From Sulfurovum sp. (GTDB lineage: Bacteria > Campylobacterota > Campylobacteria > Campylobacterales > Sulfurovaceae): a stretch of 64,000 bases of DNA. Below are positions 31,661 to 42,167 of the stretch, piece after piece. Positions within the stretch are counted from its first letter, which is position 1; the number at the start of each line of letters is the position of its first letter. The DNA is taken from contig JALWTA010000038.1 of NCBI GenBank assembly GCA_027082955.1, positions 60,338 to 124,337 of the forward strand, given 5' to 3'. The notes under the pieces are model-generated. The model searched no databases, was not told the DNA's origin, and saw nothing but the letters and a program-made list of their open reading frames with translations. A program made the translations under genes and the position numbers.

Positions 31661-33028
31661 ATGAGCACCATCGATTTAGAAAAATTCAGCAAATACTCCA
31701 AACCGGGACCGCGATACACCTCCTACCCTACCGCACTGGAGTTCAGTGAGGATTTCAAATATGATGAGTATATCCGCTTTCTCGAATCGGGCGAAGAGAA
31801 ACTCTCGCTCTATGTACACCTGCCCTTTTGCCGGAGTGCCTGTTACTTCTGCGGGTGTAATGTCGTCTTTACCTCCAAAGAGGAGAAGCTAAGCCGGTAT
31901 GTAGAGTATCTTAAAAAAGAGATCGATATCTTGGCAAGTCACCTCGATACTACCCGTGAAGTAATACAGTTCCACTTTGGGGGCGGAACGCCTACTTTCT
32001 ACAAAGCTTTTGAACTTGACGAGATCATAAGCTACATCAAGTCAAAGTTCCCCAACTGGAGCAGTGATGCAGAGATCAGTTGTGAAATCGATCCGCGCTT
32101 TTTCAATGAGGAGCAGATGAAAGTTTTCGCCAAGCACGGCTTTAATCGTATCAGTTTCGGGGTGCAGGATTTTGATCCGAAAGTACAGCAGGAGATTCAC
32201 CGTATCCAGCCCTATGAGCTGACCAAAGCCGCAGTCAATCTCGCACGCCGGTACGGCATTGGGTCGATCAATATCGATCTTATCTACGGACTACCCTACC
32301 AGACTTTTGAGAGCTTCAAAGCAACCCTTGAAAAAGCCTTTTCGCTTGCTCCGGACAGGCTGGCGGTATTTAACTATGCCCATGTGCCTTGGCTTAAAAA
32401 AACCATGCGAAAATTTGACGAAACTACGCTGCCAAGCCCCGATGTAAAGTTGCAGATTTTTCAATATACCATTGACTTTTTTGAAAACAATGGCTATAAG
32501 ATGGTAGGTATGGATCATTTTGCCAAACCCGAAGATGAGCTCTTTGGCGCTATCGAAAAGGGAGAGCTGCACAGAAACTTTCAGGGCTACACTACCAAAG
32601 GCGGCGCCAACCTCATCGGTATCGGACTGACAAGTATCGGTGAAGGCAGCCGCTACTATGCCCAAAATACCAAAGATATGAAAGCCTATGAAGCAGCGAT
32701 CGATGCAGACAAACTCCCTTTTGAGCGCGGTGTCTCTCTCAGTGACGATGACTACCTGCGCAAAGCGGTCATTATGGAGCTGATGGCGAACTTCGCTATT
32801 GATATTGCACGGGTTGAAAAGGAGCATGGTATTGACTTCAAAGCCTACTTTGCCAATGCTCTAGAAGAGCTGCAAGAATTTGTCGATGCCGATTTGGTAA
32901 CCATAAGTGATGAAAAGATCACCGTAAGCCCCACCGGTACCCTGCTGATCAGAAACATCGCCATGCCGTTTGATGCTTATATGCATCAATATGCAGGGAA
33001 TAAAAAGAGTTTTTCGAAAACAGTATAA
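31661..33028 (+). CDS. hemN: Oxygen-independent coproporphyrinogen III oxidase
   Basis: YVHLPFCRSACYFCGCN, GGGTPTF, NIDLIYGLPYQT. Confidence 0.95.
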   Translation: MSTIDLEKFSKYSKPGPRYTSYPTALEFSEDFKYDEYIRFLESGEEKLSLYVHLPFCRSACYFCGCNVVFTSKEEKLSRYVEYLKKEIDILASHLDTTREVIQFHFGGGTPTFYKAFELDEIISYIKSKFPNWSSDAEISCEIDPRFFNEEQMKVFAKHGFNRISFGVQDFDPKVQQEIHRIQPYELTKAAVNLARRYGIGSINIDLIYGLPYQTFESFKATLEKAFSLAPDRLAVFNYAHVPWLKKTMRKFDETTLPSPDVKLQIFQYTIDFFENNGYKMVGMDHFAKPEDELFGAIEKGELHRNFQGYTTKGGANLIGIGLTSIGEGSRYYAQNTKDMKAYEAAIDADKLPFERGVSLSDDDYLRKAVIMELMANFAIDIARVEKEHGIDFKAYFANALEELQEFVDADLVTISDEKITVSPTGTLLIRNIAMPFDAYMHQYAGNKKSFSKTV

Positions 33029-33189
33029 TTAAGGAATACAATGAGGAATGAGGAATTAGGAATTAGGAATTGTGGTAAGCTTTTTTACAAAAAGCTTTTA
33101 TTAGATAAAAGCATTGCAAAGCAATGCAAACCGACACTCTTCACTCTTCACTCTTCACTCTTCACTAAAAAACTCCAAAGGAGTTTTTA

Positions 33190-34482
33190 ATGGAGATCTT
33201 CAATTTTTCCGAAACCAGCGACGCCTGTATCAAATGCGGGAAGTGTATCCCTGTATGTACCATACATCAAGTCAACCCTGATGAAACTACCTCTCCGCGT
33301 GGATTTATCGACCTGCTGGGTGCCTACCAAAGAGGGCATCTGCCGCTGGATAAAAATGCCAAAGATATCTTCGAGAGCTGTTTTTTGTGTACCAACTGTG
33401 TCGATGTCTGCCCCAACTCACTGGCAACCGACATGGTCATCGAAGAGGTACGTGCCGATCTTGCCGATAAGTATGGCATTGCATGGTTCAAGCGGGGCTT
33501 CTTCTTCCTGCTTCGCCACCGAAAGATCATGGATTTGGTGATGAAGTTCGGCTTTATGTTCAAGACCTGTGCACTTGCCGAAGATGAAAAAGGGCGTGGA
33601 CTGCGTGCACGCTTCTCACTGCCGATGATGAAAAAAGGCAGACTCATCCCCTCGATGATGAAGACCAGCTTCCTCAACAAATATCCAGAGCACCTTCCTG
33701 CCCCCAAACCGGAGGAGAAGAAACAGAGAGTTGCCATCTTCATCGGATGCCTTGCCAACTACAACTACGGCGGCATCGGTGACAGCCTTGTTGAGATCCT
33801 CGAGAAGCTCAATATTGAAGTCTTTATCCCCAAAAAGCAGCTCTGCTGCGGGGCACCTGCCTACTTCACCGGCGATGTGGGTTCGGTCGAGTATATGACC
33901 AAAAAGAACATTGAATACTTTGAGAGCTTTATGGATGAGTACGATGCGATGCTCATCCCCGAAGCGACCTGCTCAGCGATGGTCAAACATGACTGGCAAG
34001 TCTTTTTTGCCAACCATGATATGCCCGAGTGGGAGGCACGCGCCCGCAAGGTTGGAGAAAAAATTCACATGGCAACCGCCTGGCTGCATGACAACACCAA
34101 CCTCAAAACACTTCTCGAGCAGAAAGGCAAAAAGTTCAATGAGATCGTCACCTATCACGATCCCTGCCATGCAAGAAAGGTACAGGGCATCTGGCAGGAA
34201 CCGCGAAACCTGCTCAGCCCCAACTATCCTATGGTAGAGATGAGCGACCCCAATCGCTGCTGCGGTTTTGGCGGTGTGACGATGCAGACAGAGAAGTTCC
34301 ACTTTGCCGAAGCAGCAGGCAAACCCAAAGCAGCAATGATCAAAGAGACCAAAGCACACTATGTGAGTGCTGAGTGTTCTGCGTGTCGTGTTCAGTTGAG
34401 TGAAGCAATGAACAACGCCAAGGTTGAGACGATCTTCAAAAATCCGCTGGAGCTGATCGCGGAAGCGTTGAGGGAGGATTGA
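33190..34482 (+). CDS. Fe-S oxidoreductase (GlcF/HdrD-like, CCG domains)
   Basis: CIKCGKCIPVC, CFLCTNCVDVCP, CCGAP and CCGFGG. Confidence 0.88.
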   Translation: MEIFNFSETSDACIKCGKCIPVCTIHQVNPDETTSPRGFIDLLGAYQRGHLPLDKNAKDIFESCFLCTNCVDVCPNSLATDMVIEEVRADLADKYGIAWFKRGFFFLLRHRKIMDLVMKFGFMFKTCALAEDEKGRGLRARFSLPMMKKGRLIPSMMKTSFLNKYPEHLPAPKPEEKKQRVAIFIGCLANYNYGGIGDSLVEILEKLNIEVFIPKKQLCCGAPAYFTGDVGSVEYMTKKNIEYFESFMDEYDAMLIPEATCSAMVKHDWQVFFANHDMPEWEARARKVGEKIHMATAWLHDNTNLKTLLEQKGKKFNEIVTYHDPCHARKVQGIWQEPRNLLSPNYPMVEMSDPNRCCGFGGVTMQTEKFHFAEAAGKPKAAMIKETKAHYVSAECSACRVQLSEAMNNAKVETIFKNPLELIAEALRED

Positions 34483-34531
34483 GGGCTGAGCATTTTTCAT
34501 ATTTTGTTGAATGAAAGCTTAAAATCCTATC

Positions 34532-34619
34532 TGGAACCGAAAGCTTCAGCTTCGCTCTAACATTGATTACGACTATGACATCTTGCGGGGCTAAAGCCTC
34601 CGACTCCAAAAAGATTTGG
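34532..34619. repeat. ~87-bp REP-like element copy
   Basis: GGAACCGAAAGCTTCAGCTTCG ... GGGGCTAAAGCCTCCGACTCCAAAAAGAT. Confidence 0.7.
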
Positions 34620-34677
34620 AAATATAAACGCTACAAATCAACTTCTTATCTGAACGCTCAACGCTCAGCGCTCAATA

Positions 34678-35910
34678 CTACTTCTCCGGCACCAACATAA
34701 AAATATTTACCCCTTCCTCATGCCGATATCCCAGCCGGTATCCGATCTTTTGCAATATACTATCAACAATATAAAGTCCCAGCCCAAAACCGGAGCTTCG
34801 TTTTTCAGCCTGTGAAAACGGTTCTATGTAGTATGACAAAGGGTGTTCAAGCGCTTTACCTTTGGAAAGTACCTCTATCATTCCATGATGTGTACGAAGT
34901 TTCACACACTTGTCTTTACCGTATTTCATCCCATTATCCATCAAGTTCTTCAAAACAAGTACCATCAGTTTTTTATCGGTAGTAAGTGCCTGTTCTTCTA
35001 CCTCTGTATCGATACAGTTCCCTTCTGACAGAAGCAGTTCCTTGCTTTCATTGACAATATCAGAAAGCATTACATATTCAAAATTCGGTTCAAAACTCTG
35101 GGTAGTGACACGCTCTATTTCTGCCAGTTCTGAGATCAATTCGTTCATACGTTCAAAAGCCCGTACCAATACTTGTTTCGTATGTTCATCATCAAGCATT
35201 TCTACAATGATACGCCCCTTTGTAATTGGTGTTTTAAGCTCATGCATAAGGTTGCGCATAAAAAGGTTTTTGGAGGTACTTAACTGGTTGATGTGTCTGA
35301 TTGCATCATCAAAACTCTTGGCAATCTTACCTATTTCATCATCGTGTTCATAGGTAATTTTGACATTCATATCTCCTTGAGCAAAACGCTGTATTTGCCG
35401 GTGAAGTTTTTTAAGCGGATAGAGTTTTTTCAATACAGCAAAATAAATCAGTAGCAGCAGTAATATCAGAACAACTCCCAGAGTCACTGCAATTTCAAAA
35501 AAGAAATTTTTAGGTACGTCATCTTTAAGCAACAGATTATAGGACATACGTTGCACATAAATATAGTTTTGTCCGTCTACACGGAACACCCTTACCCTTC
35601 CAAGCTGTCTGGAACCACCGCTGAAAATTGTGTCACCTTTTTCAGTGATCTTCTGCTTCAATGTCTTGATCTTGTAAGGGGGGATTGGTTTTAGGTGTAG
35701 TTCTTTATAAAGCTTCTTAAGCTCATCTTGACTTGGATAGAGCTTCAAATTAGAAAGAAACGTAATAGATATGAGTTGATAACGCTTGAACTCATCGATC
35801 TTCCGTCTGTCTTCATTCCAGTAATGAAACAGCGTGAATGTCACCACCAAAATAATGATAGCCACAGAAAACAGAATATGGATAAATGTTGTAACGGAAA
35901 GATTTCTCAT
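34678..35910 (-). CDS. Two-component sensor histidine kinase (ArsS-like)
   Basis: HAMP, FMRNLMHELKTPITKGR, GFGLGLYIVDSI. Confidence 0.88.
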   Translation of the reverse strand: MRNLSVTTFIHILFSVAIIILVVTFTLFHYWNEDRRKIDEFKRYQLISITFLSNLKLYPSQDELKKLYKELHLKPIPPYKIKTLKQKITEKGDTIFSGGSRQLGRVRVFRVDGQNYIYVQRMSYNLLLKDDVPKNFFFEIAVTLGVVLILLLLLIYFAVLKKLYPLKKLHRQIQRFAQGDMNVKITYEHDDEIGKIAKSFDDAIRHINQLSTSKNLFMRNLMHELKTPITKGRIIVEMLDDEHTKQVLVRAFERMNELISELAEIERVTTQSFEPNFEYVMLSDIVNESKELLLSEGNCIDTEVEEQALTTDKKLMVLVLKNLMDNGMKYGKDKCVKLRTHHGMIEVLSKGKALEHPLSYYIEPFSQAEKRSSGFGLGLYIVDSILQKIGYRLGYRHEEGVNIFMLVPEK

Positions 35911-36575
35911 ACGCGGTCAGTCAACAAATATCCAACACCTCGAATCGGTTTAATATAAACATGATCCGGGTCAATTTTAGCAATTTTGGCACGAATACGA
36001 GAGATGATTACATCAATATTTTTAATGGAACTGTCATCATCGATGTGTTCACTCTCATACAGTAACTGTTCGCGAGAAACCGATCCATTCTTGTGCTGAA
36101 GCAACATAGAAAGGATATCATACTCTGCCGCTGTCAATTCCAGAAAATGCCCTTTAAAAAGAATGGTTCTTGCTGACGGATCAGCAACAAAAATCTCCTC
36201 TTTTTTCTCTTTTTTGCTCTCACTGCCATGGGTACGACGCAAAATAGTTTTGATACGTGTTACAAGTTCCCGTGGATCGTACGGTTTTGGCATATAATCA
36301 TCTGCTCCGCGTTCAAGCCCTATCACCTTGTCGGTAATGTCATCGCGTGCCGAGGAGATGATAATTGGGATATCTGTAACCTCACGTATCTTGGGGATCA
36401 CTTCCAACCCATCCATCCCCGGCAATGTTAGATCGAGGATGATCAAATCAAAATCATGCTGTGTCAAAAGTGACAACCCCACATACGGATCTTCCGCCCC
36501 AATCACTTCCATATCATACTTGGTCAAATAATTGGTTAGGATGAGTGCCAGTTCCGGGTCATCTTCGATGATCAA
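35907..36575 (-). CDS. OmpR-family response regulator
   Basis: MIIEDDPELALILTNYL, LDLTLPGMDG, C-terminal winged helix. Confidence 0.92.
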   Translation of the reverse strand: MIIEDDPELALILTNYLTKYDMEVIGAEDPYVGLSLLTQHDFDLIILDLTLPGMDGLEVIPKIREVTDIPIIISSARDDITDKVIGLERGADDYMPKPYDPRELVTRIKTILRRTHGSESKKEKKEEIFVADPSARTILFKGHFLELTAAEYDILSMLLQHKNGSVSREQLLYESEHIDDDSSIKNIDVIISRIRAKIAKIDPDHVYIKPIRGVGYLLTDRV

Positions 36576-36647
36576 TATCTTGATAATGACAGATCCTTTT
36601 TTCTAAAGTCATAAGTCAATTGTAAACCATAAAACTTAACAGCAGGA

Positions 36648-37670
36648 TTAACCTGCATCAGAATAATCCAGATAGACCTTTGTAATGGCAATCAGGAACG
36701 ATGTAATAGCCGGTCCGAGGATCATGCCCCAGAAACCGTAGGTACTCATTCCTGCGAGAATAGAGAAAAAGATCAGAATCGAGTTGATCTGCAGTGTACT
36801 TTTCAAAAAATCCCGTTTTATAATCTCAATGATCATTGGCTTCACAAAGGTGTCAGCAATGATAGAGATTACGATCACAGAGTAAGATGCGATCAAAAGT
36901 GCTGTTTGTGAATCAACTTTAGTCCAGACATACAGCGATACAGGTGCCCACACAATCACGCCCCCTATGACTGGAATCAGTGAAGCAAAACCGTATATTA
37001 CACCGAAAAAGACACCGTTAAAGCCAAAGAAGCTCATCATGATGCCAAAGAGAAACCCCTCAAAAATAGCTGTAACGATAATGGAATAAAAAACGATCTC
37101 CATGGTAGCTGAGACCTCTTTCATCATTCTCTCCCCTTTTTGCGGAGAGACAGGAAGAAGTTCCAGGATCGTGTCGAAAAATCTGTTACCGTAATAGTTG
37201 ATGAAAAAGTAGAAAAAGACCACAAAGAGCATATTTTTCATAAAACCAAGTCCGGTACTTCCAGCAACCGTAATATAGGTAGTCGATTCTTTGATATATT
37301 CCGCGATACGGGCATCGCTCATATATTGATGCGTTACTTCTTTCAAAAAAGGAATGTCCTCTACCAGTGCACGGAGCGCTGCAAGTGTGTCCTTAACTCC
37401 CTGTTGATCGATTTGGGAGATATAGCCTACCCCAATCGTTGCCAAGTAGATAATCGGTGCGAACAGAAGCAGGCTCATTAAAAGTGTAGAGATGCCTGCC
37501 GATATTTTAGCAGAGCCAGTAAAGTCAACCAGATGTTTGGTCAGGTTGAAAGTTGCCATAGAGAGCAGTATCGCTACGGTCAAAGAGAGCAGAAACGGCT
37601 GATAGACACTGTATGCCCCCATCAATCCCAGTACGAACAGCGCTGTGACCATTAACTGCGTTTTAGTCAT
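36648..37670 (-). CDS. AI-2E family transporter/permease
   Basis: Multi-[21 protein letters not shown]. Confidence 0.85.
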   Translation of the reverse strand: MTKTQLMVTALFVLGLMGAYSVYQPFLLSLTVAILLSMATFNLTKHLVDFTGSAKISAGISTLLMSLLLFAPIIYLATIGVGYISQIDQQGVKDTLAALRALVEDIPFLKEVTHQYMSDARIAEYIKESTTYITVAGSTGLGFMKNMLFVVFFYFFINYYGNRFFDTILELLPVSPQKGERMMKEVSATMEIVFYSIIVTAIFEGFLFGIMMSFFGFNGVFFGVIYGFASLIPVIGGVIVWAPVSLYVWTKVDSQTALLIASYSVIVISIIADTFVKPMIIEIIKRDFLKSTLQINSILIFFSILAGMSTYGFWGMILGPAITSFLIAITKVYLDYSDAG

Positions 37671-38676
37671 CGAACAGCCCCTGTCTCATACCGCCAAGCT
37701 TGAAGTGTTCATAGCTCTTCTGTGTCGCAATGCGTCCGCGTGCCGTACGCTCAATGTAGCCATTGGCAATCAGATACGGTTCAAGTACATCTTCGATAGT
37801 CCCCTCATCCTCACTGAGTGCCGCAGCGATAGTACTTAATCCCATCGGTCTGCTTTTGGCACCAACAAGCAGTTCAAGCAGTTGAATATCCTGTTCATCA
37901 AATCCAAGGGTATTTACTCCCAGCTCATCGAGCGCATACTTTGCCCTCTCAAGCGTGATCTCCGACTCATTGGCAACTTCCGAGAAATCTCGTACACGCC
38001 TAAGCAGACGCAAGGCAATACGCGGTGTACCGCGACTGCGTCTGGCAATCTCAAGTGCCGCGTCTGGCTGTGCCGGCTTATCCAGCTTCAGTGCCGCCTG
38101 CTCAACAATCTTGGCAAGCTCTTCAGGCGTGTAGAACTGCATCCGAAAATGCATCCCGAAACGCTCTCGTAGCGGATTGCTCAGCATCCCCGCCCTTGTC
38201 GTCGCGCCAATGAGCGTAAAGCGCGGCAGATCGATTTTGACCGTCTGTGCCGCAGGCCCGCTGCCGATAATGATATCGAGCCTAAAATCCTCCATGGCAG
38301 GATAAAGTATCTCCTCGATCGCAGGGCTCATTCGGTGGATCTCATCAATAAAGAGAATATCCCCCTCTTCAATGTTAGTCAGCAATGCCGCAAGATCTCC
38401 AGACTTCTCAATCATCGGTGCTGCGGTGGTTTTGATGTTTGCCTGCATCTCAGAAGAGATGATATTCGCCAGTGTTGTCTTCCCCAGCCCGGGAGGACCA
38501 AAGAAGAGAATGTGGTCAAGCGCCTCCTCTCTGCGTCTGCTCGCCTCAATAAATACCCTGAGGTTCTTCTTGATCTTCTCCTGACCGATATACTCATCCC
38601 AGCTGCTCGGGCGCAGGGTCACCTCGTAAGAGGCTTCCCCTTCGAAACGCTCGATCTCGACCATTCTTTCCATCAA
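37663..38676 (-). CDS. ruvB: Holliday junction helicase RuvB
   Basis: [40 protein letters not shown]. Confidence 0.97.
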   Translation of the reverse strand: MMERMVEIERFEGEASYEVTLRPSSWDEYIGQEKIKKNLRVFIEASRRREEALDHILFFGPPGLGKTTLANIISSEMQANIKTTAAPMIEKSGDLAALLTNIEEGDILFIDEIHRMSPAIEEILYPAMEDFRLDIIIGSGPAAQTVKIDLPRFTLIGATTRAGMLSNPLRERFGMHFRMQFYTPEELAKIVEQAALKLDKPAQPDAALEIARRSRGTPRIALRLLRRVRDFSEVANESEITLERAKYALDELGVNTLGFDEQDIQLLELLVGAKSRPMGLSTIAAALSEDEGTIEDVLEPYLIANGYIERTARGRIATQKSYEHFKLGGMRQGLFDD

Positions 38677-38889
38677 AAGTTCCTTTTGATAGGAGTGAAG
38701 AGTGAAGAGTGAAGAGTGAAGAGTTTCGGTTTGCATTGCTCTGCAATGCCTCTACTCTGTAAAAGCTTTTTAGAAAAAAGCTTACCACAATTCCTCATTC
38801 CTAATTCCTCATTCCTCATTCTCACTCCTTTTAAAACAAAAGCTTTTCAACAGAAAAGCATACCGCATCTCTTCACTCTTCTCTCATCA

Positions 38890-39702
38890 CTAATACGAGT
38901 GTTCATCATCTGGAAACTCCCGCGCTTTCACATCATTTCGGTACGCCTCTATGCCTTCCCGTATGGCTTTGGCACCATCAAGGTACTGTTTGACAAACTT
39001 GGGCTTAAAAGCTTCAAAAAAGCCGAACATATCGCTCCATACCAGTACCTGCCCGTCTGTGACATTGCCTGCACCAATGCCTATGGTAGGTACCTTGACT
39101 GCATCAGTAACCGCTTTTGCCGCTTCAGCTTTAACCCCTTCAACCAGTATGATCGCTGCGCCTGCTGCTTCAAGCACGAGTGCATCTTCCACCAATCTCT
39201 GAATATCTTCAGCATCTTTCCCGCGTACTTTGTAGCCACCCTCGCTTCTGACATGCTGCGGCATCAGCCCGATGTGCGCTACTACGGCAATGCCATTCTC
39301 ACAGAGTGCCTTGACAATCTCCGCTTTCTCTTTGCCTCCCTCTATCTTGACCGCTTCGGCACAGGTTTCACGGTAGACACGGGAAGCATTCTCAAGTGCG
39401 ATTTCCGGTGTCAGGTATGAGCCAAAAGGCATATCAAAGACAATACAGGGCAGCTTCGCACCGTTGCAGACCGCCTGTGTATGGTAGATCATCTGATCCA
39501 TCGTTGCCGAAAGGGTATCGGGCTTGCCGTAAAAGCTCATGTTGAGACTGTCACCGACAAGGATCATCTCTACCTCTTTGTCAAACAGCTTGGCAAAGAG
39601 CGCATCATATGCCGTTACCATTGTGATCGGCTCAACACCTTTCATACCTGCGATCGTACTTAGTGTCACTTTTTTCTCTATCTTCGGTGTATGAATACTC
39701 AT
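38890..39702 (-). CDS. panB: 3-methyl-2-oxobutanoate hydroxymethyltransferase
   Basis: MVTAYDALFAKLFD, GDSLNMSFYG, IGIGAG. Confidence 0.95.
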   Translation of the reverse strand: MSIHTPKIEKKVTLSTIAGMKGVEPITMVTAYDALFAKLFDKEVEMILVGDSLNMSFYGKPDTLSATMDQMIYHTQAVCNGAKLPCIVFDMPFGSYLTPEIALENASRVYRETCAEAVKIEGGKEKAEIVKALCENGIAVVAHIGLMPQHVRSEGGYKVRGKDAEDIQRLVEDALVLEAAGAAIILVEGVKAEAAKAVTDAVKVPTIGIGAGNVTDGQVLVWSDMFGFFEAFKPKFVKQYLDGAKAIREGIEAYRNDVKAREFPDDEHSY

Positions 39703-39842
39703 GAAAAACTCCCTTGGAGTTTAGTAAATAGATATTGCATCTTTGGGTTTCTGCCTTGTTTTGTATTTTATAGTTGTGAAATGAGATAATTTTACTCATT
39801 TTATCATATAATGTTAAAAATTTATGTCATAAAGAAGCGATA

Positions 39843-40583
39843 TTGAAAAAATTAGTTGCCTATATTACAACCGGATTTCCTTCACTTGATTTTACTGTAG
39901 ATGCTGCACTTGCGCTTGCGGATGCAGGTGTCGATACGTTAGAGCTTGGTATGCCTTTTTCAGATCCTGTTGCCGACGGTCCTGTCATCGAGGCTGCCAA
40001 CCTTCAAGCCCTTCAAAACGGATTTAGGCTTACACACCTTTTTGAAGCCTCAGCCAAGATTGCCCCACACATCGATACACTTTGGATGGGCTACTTTAAC
40101 CCCTTTTACCACAAAGGGATCGACCATTTCATCTCACAGGCAAAAACGGCAGGAGTAAACGGATTTATCATCCCCGATCTTCCTTTTGAAGAGGCACAGC
40201 CCTACAAGCCTGTTATTGAAAATGCAGGTTTGCATCTGATTGACTTCATCGCCCCAACAGACCCCAAAGCGCGCATTGAAACCATTGCACCGGGAGCGAA
40301 GAAGTTCATCTATCTTGTCGCCTATGCGGGCATAACGGGTGCAGGCAAAAGCGAAGACCTTCAGGAGGTCGTCTCCCAAATCAAAGCATGCAGCGACACA
40401 CCTGTCTATGTCGGATTCGGTGTCGATCAAAACACTGCTCGAGAAAAAGCCAAAGGGGTTGACGGTGTCATTGTCGGGTCAGCCTTTGTCAAAGTACTGC
40501 TTGACGAACACCTCTCCAACAGCCAAAAGATTGAGAAGATTGTGGCGATCGCCAAAGAGATCAAAGAGAAGATCAACGCTTGA
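39843..40583 (+). CDS. trpA: Tryptophan synthase alpha chain
   Basis: YITTGFPSLD, ELGMPFSDPVADGPVIEAA; TTG start. Confidence 0.95.
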   Translation: MKKLVAYITTGFPSLDFTVDAALALADAGVDTLELGMPFSDPVADGPVIEAANLQALQNGFRLTHLFEASAKIAPHIDTLWMGYFNPFYHKGIDHFISQAKTAGVNGFIIPDLPFEEAQPYKPVIENAGLHLIDFIAPTDPKARIETIAPGAKKFIYLVAYAGITGAGKSEDLQEVVSQIKACSDTPVYVGFGVDQNTAREKAKGVDGVIVGSAFVKVLLDEHLSNSQKIEKIVAIAKEIKEKINA

Positions 40584-41374
40584 GTACTTCACACATCATC
40601 TGGAACATCGATCCGGTACTGTTGCACCTTGGACCGCTGCAGCTACGCTGGTACGGCATCTTTTTTGTAGGTTCCTTCCTCATTGGACTCTATATCATGC
40701 AGCGGATCTACAAACGTGAAAAAAGAGATCCGGCTTTGCTGGATATGCTTCTGATATATCTGCTTGTAGGTACAGTGGTTGGCGCACGCCTCATGCACTG
40801 CCTCGCTTACGAACCCGATTTTTATCTTTCTCATCCAATCGAGATACTGAAAGTTTGGAAAGGCGGGCTGGCAAGCCACGGGGGACTGCTTGGCGTGCTT
40901 GTTGCACTCTATCTTTTCACAAAAAAGTACCACGAATCCTATCTTTGGCTGATGTCGCGCATTGCCATTCCGGGAGCCTTGGTAGCTGCATCGATCCGTA
41001 TAGGCAACTTTTTTAACTCTGAGATCGTCGGCATCCCTTCAGACAAACCATGGGCGATCATCTTTTCCCGTATCGATATGCTACCGCGTCACCCTGTACA
41101 GCTTTATGAGTCATTTTCATACTTTGCGCTCTTTTGCCTTTTGTCCATACTCTATCTGACCATGCAACCCAAACAGGTCACACGACTCTTCCCCGGTCTT
41201 TTTTTTCTGTTTGTCTTTACCTCCCGTTTTTTTCTGGAGTTTGTCAAGACAAAACAGGCAGACTATCAGTGGGACATTCCCCTGAGTACCGGGCAGGTGT
41301 TGAGTATTCCGTTTATCCTGGTTGGGATCATATGGATCATATGGGCACTGAAAGATACAAAAACAGCTTCATAG
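40580..41374 (+). CDS. lgt: Prolipoprotein diacylglyceryl transferase
   Basis: LRWYGIFFVGSF, GGLASHGGLLG, GNFFNSEIVG. Confidence 0.95.
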   Translation: MSTSHIIWNIDPVLLHLGPLQLRWYGIFFVGSFLIGLYIMQRIYKREKRDPALLDMLLIYLLVGTVVGARLMHCLAYEPDFYLSHPIEILKVWKGGLASHGGLLGVLVALYLFTKKYHESYLWLMSRIAIPGALVAASIRIGNFFNSEIVGIPSDKPWAIIFSRIDMLPRHPVQLYESFSYFALFCLLSILYLTMQPKQVTRLFPGLFFLFVFTSRFFLEFVKTKQADYQWDIPLSTGQVLSIPFILVGIIWIIWALKDTKTAS

Positions 41375-41393
41375 AAGTCAGTTAGACTGTTTA

Positions 41394-42167
41394 CTACTGC
41401 CTCTTTGCCAAAATATGGATGTATCTTCCCATATTGCGGTAGGTCGGCTTACGGCAATAACGGTACTCCAATGCCATCAGCTCTTCCATATCGGTCTCTT
41501 CGAGTGCCGATTTACTCATATAGTCATGAAAGACACGAATGCCTGTCTGCACTTCTACTTCAAAACTGTGTGAAGCAAGCCATGCATGGATGGTTTCGGG
41601 TGACTGAGGATGGGGAGGAGTAAGCCGTTTGCCTCTGCCGTACCAGCGGTTTTCCAGTATGGTACCAAGCCGCCAGCTTCCCTGCATCACATTGCGATAG
41701 ACCAGTGCGTGTTCATTGAAAAAGAGCAATGAGAGATACCCTCCGGGCTTGACTCTGCCTGCAACAATTTCCAACGTCTCCAGCGGTTTTGCCGTCCATT
41801 CAATAACGGCATGGTAGAGTACCAGATCCTGAAGCGGTAGTGATGCAGCAACCTCCTGTGCAGGGGCTTTGTGTGTCGTTACCTCTACGCCTGCATCTTC
41901 AAAAGCCTCCTTAGCTCGCTCCAGCATCTTGAAAGAGATGTCATTGGCACTCACTCTGTGTCCGGCTTTGGCAAACCAGAGTGACATCTGCCCCAGACCG
42001 CACCCGGCATCCCACACATCAAGCGTAGTGGCATCATGCAACTGCTGCAGATCTTCTTTCAGCAGTTTCAAGCGCCACTCGCCCTTGAAAGAGCCATAAA
42101 TTGAGCGTTCAAACTTCTCAACGAAGCCGTCAAAATTGTAGTCGTATTTTCCGCGTTCTTTTGCCAT
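41394..42167 (-). CDS. SAM-dependent methyltransferase (CmoM-like)
   Basis: VWDAGCGLGQMSLWFA. Confidence 0.8.
   Translation of the reverse strand: MAKERGKYDYNFDGFVEKFERSIYGSFKGEWRLKLLKEDLQQLHDATTLDVWDAGCGLGQMSLWFAKAGHRVSANDISFKMLERAKEAFEDAGVEVTTHKAPAQEVAASLPLQDLVLYHAVIEWTAKPLETLEIVAGRVKPGGYLSLLFFNEHALVYRNVMQGSWRLGTILENRWYGRGKRLTPPHPQSPETIHAWLASHSFEVEVQTGIRVFHDYMSKSALEETDMEELMALEYRYCRKPTYRNMGRYIHILAKRQ

Noticed and set aside
28605-38822. CRISPR array
   Set aside because: Repeats are 7 bp with no spacers and no cas genes in the window.
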